The notes under the pieces: generated by a model
Seen by the model: only the letters and a program-made list of their open reading frames with translations
Databases searched by the model: none
What the model was told of the DNA's origin: nothing
In this document: positions 40,402-48,838 of the stretch, piece by piece
How the letters are laid out: each line of letters starts with the position of its first letter
How positions within the stretch are numbered: position 1 is the stretch's first letter
Program-made: the position numbers and the translations under genes
NCBI RefSeq assembly: GCF_005876985.1
Contig: NZ_VAHD01000003.1
Coordinates: forward strand, 496,001-560,000
DNA: 64,000 bases
DNA from: Rhodoferax bucti
GTDB lineage: Bacteria; Pseudomonadota; Gammaproteobacteria; Burkholderiales; Burkholderiaceae_C
Direction of reading: 5' to 3'

Positions 40402-40426
40402 TATTCATAATTATTGATTCAGAATA
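40402..40426. promoter_or_regulatory. Imperfect dyad between mcm and gntR (candidate GntR operator)
   Basis: A 25-bp AT-rich imperfect palindrome bounded by TATTC and GAATA, with 9 of 12 arm positions matched. It overlaps a possible -35 (TTGATT, 40414) for the regulator, whose -10 may be TACAAT at 40439 with a long 19-bp spacer. Confidence 0.4.
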
Positions 40427-40498
40427 TTGGTTGCAGCTTACAATCGACCAACTTTTTGACTTGGCTCATTTTTTCGTTTTTTCACCCTAAGCCACCGT

Positions 40499-41179
40499 AT
40501 GTCCGCCTTGATGTCTGATGCCCGCCCCGCTGTATCGCTGGCCCCTCGCCCTCTGTATGAGGAAGTGGCCGAGCTGCTGCGCCAGCGCATCTTCAAGCGC
40601 GAGTTGGAGCCCGGCAGCTGGATTGACGAACTGAAGATTGCCGAAGAGTTCGGCATCAGCCGCACCCCCCTGCGCGAGGCCCTGAAAGTGCTGGCCGCCG
40701 AAGGCCTGGTGACCATGAAGGTGCGCCGCGGCGCCTATGTGACTGAGGTGTCGCAACAAGACCTGGCCGATGTGTACCACCTGCTCAGCTTGCTGGAGAG
40801 CGACGCGGCCGGCGTTGTGGCCACCAAGGCCACCGACGCGGAAATCAAGGAACTGCAGGCTTTGCACAAAGCACTGGAGGCAGCGGCCAAACCCGGCAAA
40901 GACAAAGCTGCCACCACCGACCAATTTTTCGCGGTGAATGAGAAGTTCCACATGCGCCTGCTGGAAATTGCCAACAACCGCTGGCGCGACCAGATGGTGG
41001 CCGACCTGCGCAAGGTCATGAAGCTCAACCGCCACAACTCCCTGCTTAAGACCGGGCGCATTGAAGAATCGCTGGCTGAGCACCGTGCCATTATGGAAGC
41101 CCTGGCTGCCCGCGACCCTGCGCTCACCGCGCAGCGCATGGCAGAGCACTTTGCCAACGGGCTCGAAGCGGCCACCTGA
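40499..41179 (+). CDS. GntR-family (FadR subfamily) transcriptional regulator
   Basis: This 226-residue regulator has an N-terminal winged helix (LYEEVAELLRQRIFKRELEPG, then GISRTPLREALKVL) and a C-terminal all-helical FCD effector domain with metal-binding His (FHMRLLEIA, LAEHRAIMEAL). It is divergent from the methylmalonyl-CoA mutase operon, so it probably controls that operon with an organic acid or acyl-CoA as signal. The ribosome site is poor, and an ATG at 40511 is also possible. The next gene starts 17 bp after its stop. Confidence 0.88.
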   Translation: MSALMSDARPAVSLAPRPLYEEVAELLRQRIFKRELEPGSWIDELKIAEEFGISRTPLREALKVLAAEGLVTMKVRRGAYVTEVSQQDLADVYHLLSLLESDAAGVVATKATDAEIKELQALHKALEAAAKPGKDKAATTDQFFAVNEKFHMRLLEIANNRWRDQMVADLRKVMKLNRHNSLLKTGRIEESLAEHRAIMEALAARDPALTAQRMAEHFANGLEAAT

Positions 41180-41196
41180 ACTCCCTAGAATGGGGC

Positions 41197-43722
41197 ATGG
41201 CTGATCGCTTGATGTCCCTTTCGCTGGATCAACAAACTCTGCTGGAATACCGCGCGATTCTGGAGAATGCGTCGGTCGGAATTCTGTTCACCCGGGACCG
41301 CAAGGTTCTGCACTGCAACCCGCGCTTCAACGAGATATTCGGCTACGCCGAGGGCGAATTGCAAGGACAACCCGGCCGGGTGTTCTACCTGAGTGACACC
41401 GACTACACCCGCATGGGCGAAGTGGCAGGCCCGCGCCTGACGCGTGGGGAGCCCGTGAGTCTTGAATTCACCATGCGGCGCAAAGACGACACGCCCATCG
41501 ATTGCCACATGCGCATCAAGCCGGTGAACCCCCATAACTCGGCAGAAGGCACGATCTGGATTTTTGAAGACATCACTGAGCGCAAGAAAGCAGAATCCGC
41601 GCTGCAACAGCTGATCCACCGGCAGGACGCGATACTAGAAAACGCTTCGGTGGGCATCATGTTCACCCGCAACGGACTGATAGAGCTGACGAATCCACGC
41701 TTTGATGCGATCCTCGGTTGGCCCCCTGGTGCACTCCTAGGGCAGAAAACACGCGTGTTTTTCAGCTCCGACGAGGACCATCAGGCATTTGCCGGGCATG
41801 CAGGAGGCACGCTGGCGTCCGGCGCACTCATGGAGGCAGAGTGGCTGAATAGCCGCCATGATGGGAGCCAGGTCTGGTGCCGGCACCTGGCGAAAGCGGT
41901 GACCACAACCGCCGATAACCGGACCACCATCTGGATTACGGAAGACATCAGCGAAAAGAAGGCTGCGGCTGACGCTTTGTTGCAAGCCCATCAGGTGCTA
42001 GAGCAACGGGTAGAAGAGCGAACCCGCGAATTGCAAGATGCGCACCAGCGCATGCAGGTAGTGATTGACAGCTCCACGCTAGCCATTTACACGCAAGACC
42101 AGCAAGGCCGCATCCTGAGCTGGAACACGGCTGCAGAAAAAATGTTCAACCTGCTGCGCCAAGAGACGCTCGACGACCCATCCATTTTTTCGCAGCGCTT
42201 GGAGACCCCCGAGCTGCAAGCACTGCGCGAGCAAGCGTTTGAAGGACGCAAAGTAGTCAACACCGAACTGCAGCTGAATCTGCCCGGCGGGCAGGCCTTG
42301 GAATTGAGCTTGAACATCGTGGCCTTGCACGGCCAGGCCGGCCAGGCCTATGGCGTGCTGACTATGGCCTCGGACATCAGCGAAAGAAAAGCCAACGAAC
42401 GCAAGGTGGCCTTCATGGCCTACCACGATGCACTGACGGGATTGCCCAACCGGCAACTTCTGGAGGACCGCCTAGAGGTCGCCATGGCGCAAGCAGACCG
42501 CGCAAAGACCAAGGTTTCCTTGCTGTTTCTGGATCTAGACAACTTCAAGCGCATCAACGACACGCTGGGGCACGCCATCGGCGACAGCCTGCTACAGGAA
42601 GTGGCGCAGCGGCTGCGCACCTGCGTGCGCGAGAGTGACACCATCAGCCGCCAGGGTGGCGATGAGTTTGTCGTGCTGCTGAATGCCCTGAAAGACAAAG
42701 ACGCCGCACTCCCAGTGATTGCCAAATTGCTGGATCGGCTCGACGAGCCGTTCTACACCGATGGGCATGAACTCGCGACCTCCGCCTCCATCGGAGTTAC
42801 GGTGTACCCGGATGACGGCAAAGACTTCGATACCTTGCGCAAAAAGGCGGATATGGCCATGTACCGCGCCAAGGAAGCCGGGCGGAACACCTACCGGTAC
42901 TTCAACGAAGCCATGAACGCGGAGGCCAAGGAACACCTGCACCTGCGAAACGGCTTGCGTCGCGCATTGGAACGCAATGAATTGGTTCTCCATTACCAGC
43001 CCCAAATCGACTTGCCCACGGGCCGAATTTTTGGGGCCGAGGCCCTGATTCGCTGGAACCACCCCGACCTGGGCATGGTCTCGCCGGCCCGATTCATACC
43101 GGTTGCCGAGGATAGCGGCTTGATTGTTCCTATTGGTGATTGGGTGATGTCTGAGGCTTGTCGCCAGGCTATGTCATGGTACCGGCAAGGCCTGCCTGCT
43201 CTGCTCATGGCGGTCAACGTGTCTGTGGCGCAATTCAACCGTGGCAACCTTGAAGAGGCGTTGGTCAAGGTCTTGCTCGAGTCCGGAATGAATCCGCAGA
43301 ACCTAGAGTTGGAACTCACCGAGTCACTGTTGATTCAAAATGTAGACCACGTACTAGCCGCCCTCAAGCGCCTGAAAGGGCTAGGCGTGCAGCTGGCGAT
43401 CGACGATTTCGGTACGGGCTATTCGAGCCTGTCGTACCTGAAGCGATTTGACATCGACAAACTGAAAATCGACCAGAGTTTTGTCCGGGACCTCGTAGCT
43501 GACCCCGAAGACACCGCCATCGTGAATGCCATCATCCAGATGGCCAAAAGTATGGGGCTAAAAACTATCGCAGAAGGGGTGGAGACACCCGACATCGTCA
43601 AGTTGTTGCAACGCTTCGGGTGCGATGAGGCGCAGGGCTTTTTCTTTGCGAGGCCCATGCCAGCCGACGCATTTGCATCATTTGTCTCTAGTCATCCGCA
43701 AACCAACACACCCCTCGCTTAG
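41197..43722 (+). CDS. PAS-PAS-PAS-GGDEF-EAL cyclic di-GMP enzyme
   Basis: This 841-residue cytoplasmic protein without membrane helices has PAS domains at about 18-130, 143-255 and 285-395, with a coiled-coil (EQRVEERTRELQDAHQ) between the second and third. GGDEF follows near 405-570 and EAL near 580-835. The GGDEF motif is intact with an upstream I-site (RESD). EALIRW, DDFGTGYSSLSYL and EGVET are intact, so both synthesis and hydrolysis of c-di-GMP are possible. PAS inputs may sense redox or oxygen; no haem site can be assigned. Its stop overlaps the convergent thioesterase gene by four bases. Confidence 0.93.
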   Translation: MADRLMSLSLDQQTLLEYRAILENASVGILFTRDRKVLHCNPRFNEIFGYAEGELQGQPGRVFYLSDTDYTRMGEVAGPRLTRGEPVSLEFTMRRKDDTPIDCHMRIKPVNPHNSAEGTIWIFEDITERKKAESALQQLIHRQDAILENASVGIMFTRNGLIELTNPRFDAILGWPPGALLGQKTRVFFSSDEDHQAFAGHAGGTLASGALMEAEWLNSRHDGSQVWCRHLAKAVTTTADNRTTIWITEDISEKKAAADALLQAHQVLEQRVEERTRELQDAHQRMQVVIDSSTLAIYTQDQQGRILSWNTAAEKMFNLLRQETLDDPSIFSQRLETPELQALREQAFEGRKVVNTELQLNLPGGQALELSLNIVALHGQAGQAYGVLTMASDISERKANERKVAFMAYHDALTGLPNRQLLEDRLEVAMAQADRAKTKVSLLFLDLDNFKRINDTLGHAIGDSLLQEVAQRLRTCVRESDTISRQGGDEFVVLLNALKDKDAALPVIAKLLDRLDEPFYTDGHELATSASIGVTVYPDDGKDFDTLRKKADMAMYRAKEAGRNTYRYFNEAMNAEAKEHLHLRNGLRRALERNELVLHYQPQIDLPTGRIFGAEALIRWNHPDLGMVSPARFIPVAEDSGLIVPIGDWVMSEACRQAMSWYRQGLPALLMAVNVSVAQFNRGNLEEALVKVLLESGMNPQNLELELTESLLIQNVDHVLAALKRLKGLGVQLAIDDFGTGYSSLSYLKRFDIDKLKIDQSFVRDLVADPEDTAIVNAIIQMAKSMGLKTIAEGVETPDIVKLLQRFGCDEAQGFFFARPMPADAFASFVSSHPQTNTPLA

Positions 43723-44543
43723 CGACGCCTCACAAACAAGCTCTGCGTCGCCCGCCCGATCAGGCCCTGCTCGTCGTAAAGAGCCGACTCCGCCAGCCCC
43801 CCGCCGTGGCTGGACAAATGGGTGCGAGCATCCAGGCACACCCACTCACCCACCGGTTTGCGCAGCAGGTTGATGGTGAGGTCGGAGTTCACAAACACGT
43901 GGGTGGACAAATCCAGAATCGCACTGATGCCATTGCCCGAGTCGGCTGCCACCGCCACGCGCTGGTAGGCACTTGGCGTGTGGCCCATGACCAGCGGATG
44001 GTTCATGCGAAACCACACCGCACTCGGGCCGGCAAACATGCGGCCCTGGGCCGTGCGCGTTTCCACCAGATCGGGGTAGCCCCATTCATGGTGCGCGAAC
44101 GGGAAACGCTGCACGGGCGACGCATCCGGCTGCTTTGGTGCCAGCGGCAAGGGGTGGCCGGGTAGGCCATCGGGCAGGCCTACCTCGTCCTCGCGCTGAA
44201 ACAGGGCGGTGGCGCGAATCAGCTCTTTGCCATCGGCCAGTGCCACAGCCGAGAAATGGCCGGCATTGCGGCCCACATAGTCTTCTTGCACCCTCACTTC
44301 GATATCGGTAATCGGCACGGGGCGCAACAAATTGGCAGTCAAGCGGGCCAGGTGGTGCAGCCCATGCGCTTGGACCGCGGCTTCCAAGGCGTGGCTCACC
44401 AAGGCAATCGGCGGGCCGGCATGTTGCTGCTGCGGGTGCCAGGGGCCGCGCGTGAGCGCAGATGCGCGGTACAGCGCGCCGCCCAATGCGGTGTACGCGG
44501 CCATGTCGCCATCGAACGCCGGTTTCTGCGGGTTATCTGCCAT
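43719..44543 (-). CDS. Acyl-CoA thioesterase-like protein (tandem hot-dog)
   Basis: This 274-residue protein resembles TesB-like thioesterase-family proteins. The first hot-dog half contains GGALYRASALTRGPWHPQQQHAGPPIAL, shown in part as HAGPPIALVSHALE. The second has DLSTHVFVNSDLTINL and ARTHLSSHGGGLAES, matching the Asp/Thr/Gln-type C-terminal half. The substrate is unknown. The ATG at 44543 is chosen because AAGGAG lies upstream; that ribosome site is part of a dispersed repeat copy. Confidence 0.8.
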   Translation of the reverse strand: MADNPQKPAFDGDMAAYTALGGALYRASALTRGPWHPQQQHAGPPIALVSHALEAAVQAHGLHHLARLTANLLRPVPITDIEVRVQEDYVGRNAGHFSAVALADGKELIRATALFQREDEVGLPDGLPGHPLPLAPKQPDASPVQRFPFAHHEWGYPDLVETRTAQGRMFAGPSAVWFRMNHPLVMGHTPSAYQRVAVAADSGNGISAILDLSTHVFVNSDLTINLLRKPVGEWVCLDARTHLSSHGGGLAESALYDEQGLIGRATQSLFVRRR

Positions 44544-44551
44544 GGGAATTT

Positions 44552-44608
44552 GCTCCTTTTTTAATAGCTGCTCGCGCATATTCTGCCTGCGCTACATGCC
44601 AATTTGGC
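44552..44608 (+). repeat. Dispersed intergenic repeat, best-preserved copy
   Basis: It runs GCTCCTTTTTTAATAGCTG, CTCGCGCATATTC, TGCCTGCGCTACATGCCAATTTGGC. It lies just upstream of the thioesterase gene and, on the minus strand, supplies its AAAAAAGGAGC ribosome site. Confidence 0.8.
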
Positions 44609-44794
44609 TTAAAAATCGCCAACTACAAAGTACATAGTGCCGCACCTGTTGGCAGCCGCCTGTCACGGGTGTGTCGATTTAGCGGATCCGTGCGGCTTAG
44701 GCGCGCTTGCGCACAGATGGCGGCGCTTAAGTCGCCCACAGTGAGGTTGTCTCCCGGAGTGATCCGGTTCTTTTCTCTTTAAAGGCTGCTCACT

Positions 44795-45430
44795 ATGCAC
44801 ACACCCCGCATCCCCGCCCCCCGCCACATCCAGCGCTCCCAAGGCGCCACGTTGGCAGGACTAGCCCTGTGTCTTGTCGCGCCGTTTGCCATGGCGCCCG
44901 CCGCCGCCCAGATGTCACCCGCCCGCGGCAACGCCTACAGCCCGGGCTATATCGACATCAGTGTCGGCTCATCCGACTATTCCAAGCCCAGCAACGGATT
45001 CGGCATTTTCGACAACGACCAACGGGCCACCGCCTACAGCGTCAGCATGGGCAACTATGTATTCAGCCCCAACTGGGGTCTGGAGGTGGGTTACACCGAC
45101 TTCGGCTCGGTCAACCGTGCCGGCGGCCGCACTACGGCGGATGGCATCAACCTGAACCTGATCGGCCGCATGCCGCTTAACCCCGCCTGGAACCTGCTGG
45201 GCAAGGTGGGCACCACCTACGGCCGCACCGATGTCAGCAGCGCGCCCACGTCCGGCGTGCAGTCCGGCAGCGAGCGCGATTTTGGCTGGAGCTATGGCTT
45301 GGGCGTGGAGCTGCAGCTGGCAGCCCAATGGTCCGGCGTGCTGATGTACGAAGAGCACACCATGAAGTTCCCCGGCGGAAGCACCGACCGCATCAGCGCC
45401 ACCAAGCTCGGCCTGCGCTACCACTACTGA
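44795..45430 (+). CDS. Outer-membrane beta-barrel protein (OmpA/OmpW-like barrel)
   Basis: This 211-residue protein has a long signal peptide ending APAAAQ. Its alternating beta strands are typical of a small barrel (YIDISVGSSDYSK, WGLEVGYTDFGS, WSYGLGVELQLA), ending in an aromatic C-terminal strand LGLRYHY as needed for BAM recognition. The function is unknown. It leads a group with a BON protein and a stress-type membrane protein, 43 and 9 bp apart, likely one operon. Confidence 0.8.
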   Translation: MHTPRIPAPRHIQRSQGATLAGLALCLVAPFAMAPAAAQMSPARGNAYSPGYIDISVGSSDYSKPSNGFGIFDNDQRATAYSVSMGNYVFSPNWGLEVGYTDFGSVNRAGGRTTADGINLNLIGRMPLNPAWNLLGKVGTTYGRTDVSSAPTSGVQSGSERDFGWSYGLGVELQLAAQWSGVLMYEEHTMKFPGGSTDRISATKLGLRYHY

Positions 45431-45473
45431 ACCTCCTGACCTTGCCCCCTCCTCCAACCACCCAAGGAAACCC

Positions 45474-46127
45474 ATGAAAACCGATCTCCAACTCCAACAA
45501 GACGTGCTGGCTGAACTCCACTGGGAACCCTCGGTCCACGCTGAGAACATTGGCGTAGAAGCCAAAGATGGCGTCGTCACCTTGGCCGGCCATGTGATGA
45601 CCTACCAAGAGAAATACCACGCCGAAAAAGCCGCGCGCCGCGTAGTGGGCGTGCGCGCCTTGGCCGTTGAAATCGATGTAAAGCTGGCCTCCAGTGGCAT
45701 CCGCAACGACAGCGACATTGCCAACTCCGCCAAAAACGCGCTGCAATGGATGTCCACCCCGCTGGGCAACAAGGTGAACGTGACCGTTGAAAAAGGCTGG
45801 ATCACCCTGACCGGGCAAACCGAGTGGCAGTTCCAGAAGCTGGCCGCGGCGGTGGCGGTGCGCTACCTGATGGGCGTGAATGGGGTGTCCAACCAGATCA
45901 TTCTGCAGCCTGGTACCAAACTCAGTGCGGCCAAAGCCGACATTGAAGCCGCGCTGGTGCGCCGCGCCCACACGGACGCCGGCAAGATCAACATCGACAT
46001 CGACGGCAGCACCCTCACCCTGACTGGCAATGTCAGCAACTGGACCGAGCGCGACACCGCCAAAGAAGCCGCCTGGAGCACGCCCGGCGTGACCAGCGTG
46101 GTCGACAAAATGACCATGACCTTCTGA
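45474..46127 (+). CDS. Triple BON-domain protein
   Basis: This 217-residue protein is made of three BON modules, each with the pattern VxVexGxVtLtG: IGVEAKDGVVTLAGHV, VTVEKGWITLTGQT and IDIDGSTLTLTGNV. No signal peptide is visible, so unlike OsmY it is probably cytoplasmic. BON domains are thought to bind membranes or lipids. AAGGA precedes the ATG. It shares an apparent operon with the outer-membrane protein and the stress protein. Confidence 0.88.
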   Translation: MKTDLQLQQDVLAELHWEPSVHAENIGVEAKDGVVTLAGHVMTYQEKYHAEKAARRVVGVRALAVEIDVKLASSGIRNDSDIANSAKNALQWMSTPLGNKVNVTVEKGWITLTGQTEWQFQKLAAAVAVRYLMGVNGVSNQIILQPGTKLSAAKADIEAALVRRAHTDAGKINIDIDGSTLTLTGNVSNWTERDTAKEAAWSTPGVTSVVDKMTMTF

Positions 46128-46136
46128 GGGCAGCAC

Positions 46137-46658
46137 ATGCAAGCCCATACCAACGCCTCGGTGTCCATCTGCAACTCCCACCAGGAGGCAGAAACCGCTA
46201 TTCAAACGCTCAAGAAGTTCGGCTTTGATGTGAGAAAACTCTCGCTCATCGGCAAGGGCTATCACAGCGAAGAGCACCCGGTGGGCTTTTACAGCACCGG
46301 CGACAAGATACGCGCATGGGGTAGCACCGGCGCATTCTGGGGCAGCATGTGGGGCATTTTGATGGCACCTGCCGTCTTCATGCTGCCGCCCTTGGGCATG
46401 ATCGCCATGGCAGGGCCGATTGTGTCGGTAGTCATCAGCGCGCTCGAAGGCGCGGTGCTGGTGGGTGGCTTGTCAGCCGTGGGCGCGGCCTTGAGCCAGC
46501 TGGGTGTTCCTAAGGACCAAGTCATCGTGTACGAGACAGCCCTCAAGGCCGACAAGTACGTGCTGATGGTGCACGGCAGCGACGACGAAGTGGCACGGGC
46601 CAAGTCCATCCTGGCCGGCACCCAACCCGTGGAAGTCGCTGAAACGCTACTGAATTAG
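46137..46658 (+). CDS. General stress (YflT/GSP17M-like) membrane protein
   Basis: This 173-residue protein has an N-terminal YflT-like alpha/beta segment (SICNSHQEAETAIQTLKKFG). Two hydrophobic helices lie near 75-125 (MLPPLGMIAMAGPIVSVVI), followed by a soluble C-terminal part. Such proteins are linked to heat and osmotic stress in other bacteria; the molecular role is unknown. GAGG precedes the ATG. Its TAG stop lies in a dispersed repeat. Confidence 0.7.
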   Translation: MQAHTNASVSICNSHQEAETAIQTLKKFGFDVRKLSLIGKGYHSEEHPVGFYSTGDKIRAWGSTGAFWGSMWGILMAPAVFMLPPLGMIAMAGPIVSVVISALEGAVLVGGLSAVGAALSQLGVPKDQVIVYETALKADKYVLMVHGSDDEVARAKSILAGTQPVEVAETLLN

Positions 46659-46704
46659 TAGCATCTCCCGCAGACTATACGGGCGCTGGAGCCCTATTTG
46701 ACTC
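46655..46704 (+). repeat. Dispersed repeat at the shared 3' end of the stress-protein and dusA genes
   Basis: TAGTAGCATCTCCCGCA, variable bases, then GGGCGCTGGAGCCCTATTTGAC, a diverged copy of the family. It provides the stop of the stress-protein gene on one strand, and on the other the last residues (NRAPAPV) and stop of dusA. Confidence 0.65.
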
Positions 46705-47694
46705 TGGCAGATGAGCTAGGGCCATCACCTCACGGGCACCCAGGTGCTTGAGGCGGTGATCGGTCCACACCTGCCGCCAGCGCCGCGCACCGGGCAGGCC
46801 GTGGCGCAAACCGAGCATGTGGCGCGCAATGCTGTACCAGTGGGTGCCATGCAGCGCAGCCTCGCGCTCCATGTAGTCCACCATCTGGGCCTCCACCATC
46901 TCGCGGGTGATGTCCCGCTCGGGGGCGCCGTAAAACGCGCAGTCCCACTCGGTCAGCCACCAGGGGTTGTGATAGGCCTCGCGGCCCAGCATCACGCCGT
47001 CCACATGCTCTAGGTGACCCGCCACTTCGGCCGTTTTAGTAATGCCACCGTTGATGGCGATGGTGAGGTGCGGAAAGTCTTGTTTGAGCTGGTACACCAG
47101 CTCGTAGCGCAGGGGCGGGATTTCACGATTCTCTTTGGGGCTCAGCCCCTTGAGCCAGGCGTTGCGCGCGTGGGCAATGAACACGGTGCAACCGGCATCG
47201 GCCACGGTGCCCACAAAGTCGCGCACAAAACCGTAGCTCTCTTCCTTGTCAATGCCGATGCGGTGTTTGACCGTCACCGGCACATCCACCGCATCCACCA
47301 TGGCCTTGACACAGTCCGCCACCAGCGGCGCTTCATTCATCAGGCAGGCGCCAAAGGCACCGCGCTGCACCCGCTCGCTGGGGCAGCCGCAGTTGATGTT
47401 GATTTCGTCATAGCCCCACTCCTGGCCCAACTTGGCAGCTCGCGCCAAATCAGCAGGCTCGCTGCCCCCCAATTGCAAGGCCACAGGGTGCTCTTCAACG
47501 TTAAAACGCAAGTGACGCGGCACATCGCCATGAATGAGCGCGCCCGTCGTCACCATCTCGGTGTAAAGCAGCGCGTGGCGGGAAAGCAGGCGGTGGAAAT
47601 AGCGGCAGTGGCGGTCCGTCCAATCCATCATCGGCGCCACGGACAGGCGCCACATCGCGTCCGGCACGGCAGACTTGTTTTCTAAAGCGGGCAT
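46675..47694 (-). CDS. dusA: tRNA-dihydrouridine(20/20a) synthase DusA
   Basis: This 339-residue FMN enzyme reduces U20/U20a in tRNA. It has LSVAPMMDWTDRHCRYFHRL (in part), YTEMVTTGAL, INCGCPSERVQRGAFGACLM (catalytic Cys in the later GACLM segment), VKHRIGID, and AINGGI with GREAYHNPW. The C-terminal helical domain is complete. The start at 47694 gives the usual length. It begins 7 bp after the diguanylate cyclase stop, so the two are co-transcribed. The final residues come from a dispersed repeat. Confidence 0.93.
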   Translation of the reverse strand: MPALENKSAVPDAMWRLSVAPMMDWTDRHCRYFHRLLSRHALLYTEMVTTGALIHGDVPRHLRFNVEEHPVALQLGGSEPADLARAAKLGQEWGYDEININCGCPSERVQRGAFGACLMNEAPLVADCVKAMVDAVDVPVTVKHRIGIDKEESYGFVRDFVGTVADAGCTVFIAHARNAWLKGLSPKENREIPPLRYELVYQLKQDFPHLTIAINGGITKTAEVAGHLEHVDGVMLGREAYHNPWWLTEWDCAFYGAPERDITREMVEAQMVDYMEREAALHGTHWYSIARHMLGLRHGLPGARRWRQVWTDHRLKHLGAREVMALAHLPESNRAPAPV

Positions 47695-47701
47695 GCCGCA
47701 A

Positions 47702-48784
47702 TTATCCCTGCGATGGCGCAAACACCTCAACGCGGTCGCGACCGCCCTGTTTGGCGAGGTACATGGCGCGGTCGGCCAACTCCACCAAGCGCTTGGGGGA
47801 CGTCAGCCCTTCGGAGTACGCCACCCCCACACTCGTGGTCATGGAGCGCGCCAGACCCACCATGGATTTGACCGCCACCCGGATACGCTCGGCCACCACC
47901 AAGGCATCCTTCAACTGGGTGTCGGGCAGGATGACGCAAAACTCCTCCCCGCCATAGCGGGCCACATGGTCATAAGCCCGGCACTGGCTTTTCACCGCCA
48001 AGGCAAAAAACACCAACGCCTGGTCGCCGGCCACATGGCCGTAGGCATCGTTGTAGGCCTTGAAGTGATCGGCATCCACCATGAGCAAACACAAGGGCGA
48101 TTTGGACCGCAAGGACCGCGCAAACTCGTTGGCCAGCAAACTGTCAAATGCACGGCGGTTTTTGAGCGCCGTGAGTGGATCGGTCAGCGTTTGCTCTTGC
48201 AGCTCCATATTCAGCTCTTCGATACGGTGCTGGTGAGCCTCCAGCTGCTGCTGGCGCAAGGTTTGGGCCCGGTTGATCAGCTCCATCTCCGCGTGGGAGC
48301 GCCGCAGTGCCAGCAACTGCACCACTTGGCGCGACAAGGCCTGCAAAGCCGCCGTTTGCCGCTCGGTGAGCTTGCGGGGCACACGGTCAATCACGCAGAC
48401 GGTGCCCAGCGCGGCGCCCGAGGGGGTCAACAAGGGGGCACCTGCGTAAAACCGGATGCCAGGGTTGCCTGTCACCAGCGGGTTGTTTGCAAAACGTTGG
48501 TCTTCGCGGGCGTCCGGCACCTCCATCACCCGCTCCGGGTCGGTAATGGCATGGGCACAAAAGGCCTGCCCACGGGGTGTTTCCATCTCGCTCACGCCCA
48601 GACGGGCCTTGAACCACTGCCGGTCTTCGTCGATCAGGGAAATCAGTGCAATCGGCGTATCGCAGATGTAAGACGCCAACATGACCACGTCGTCGTAGGC
48701 TTGTTCGGCCTGGGTGTCCAGCACGCGGTAGCTGCGCAACTCGTCCAGTCGGAGCTTCTCGTGTGCGTTAGCCGTAGTGTCCAT
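47702..48784 (-). CDS. GAF-GGDEF diguanylate cyclase
   Basis: This 360-residue soluble protein has an N-terminal GAF domain (about 25-170; ICDTPIALISLIDEDRQWFK, APLLTPSGAALGTVCVID). A short coiled-coil and a GGDEF domain follow (about 195-355). The active-site motif is GGEEF, and an I-site RAYD precedes it, so synthesis of c-di-GMP with product inhibition is expected. The start at 48784 leads straight into the conserved region; the ribosome site is poor. It precedes dusA. Confidence 0.9.
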   Translation of the reverse strand: MDTTANAHEKLRLDELRSYRVLDTQAEQAYDDVVMLASYICDTPIALISLIDEDRQWFKARLGVSEMETPRGQAFCAHAITDPERVMEVPDAREDQRFANNPLVTGNPGIRFYAGAPLLTPSGAALGTVCVIDRVPRKLTERQTAALQALSRQVVQLLALRRSHAEMELINRAQTLRQQQLEAHQHRIEELNMELQEQTLTDPLTALKNRRAFDSLLANEFARSLRSKSPLCLLMVDADHFKAYNDAYGHVAGDQALVFFALAVKSQCRAYDHVARYGGEEFCVILPDTQLKDALVVAERIRVAVKSMVGLARSMTTSVGVAYSEGLTSPKRLVELADRAMYLAKQGGRDRVEVFAPSQG

Positions 48785-48838
48785 GCTGGCAGATGTTTGC
48801 GGTAGTCGGGTGGAGTGCGCCGGCACCCACCTTACGGC

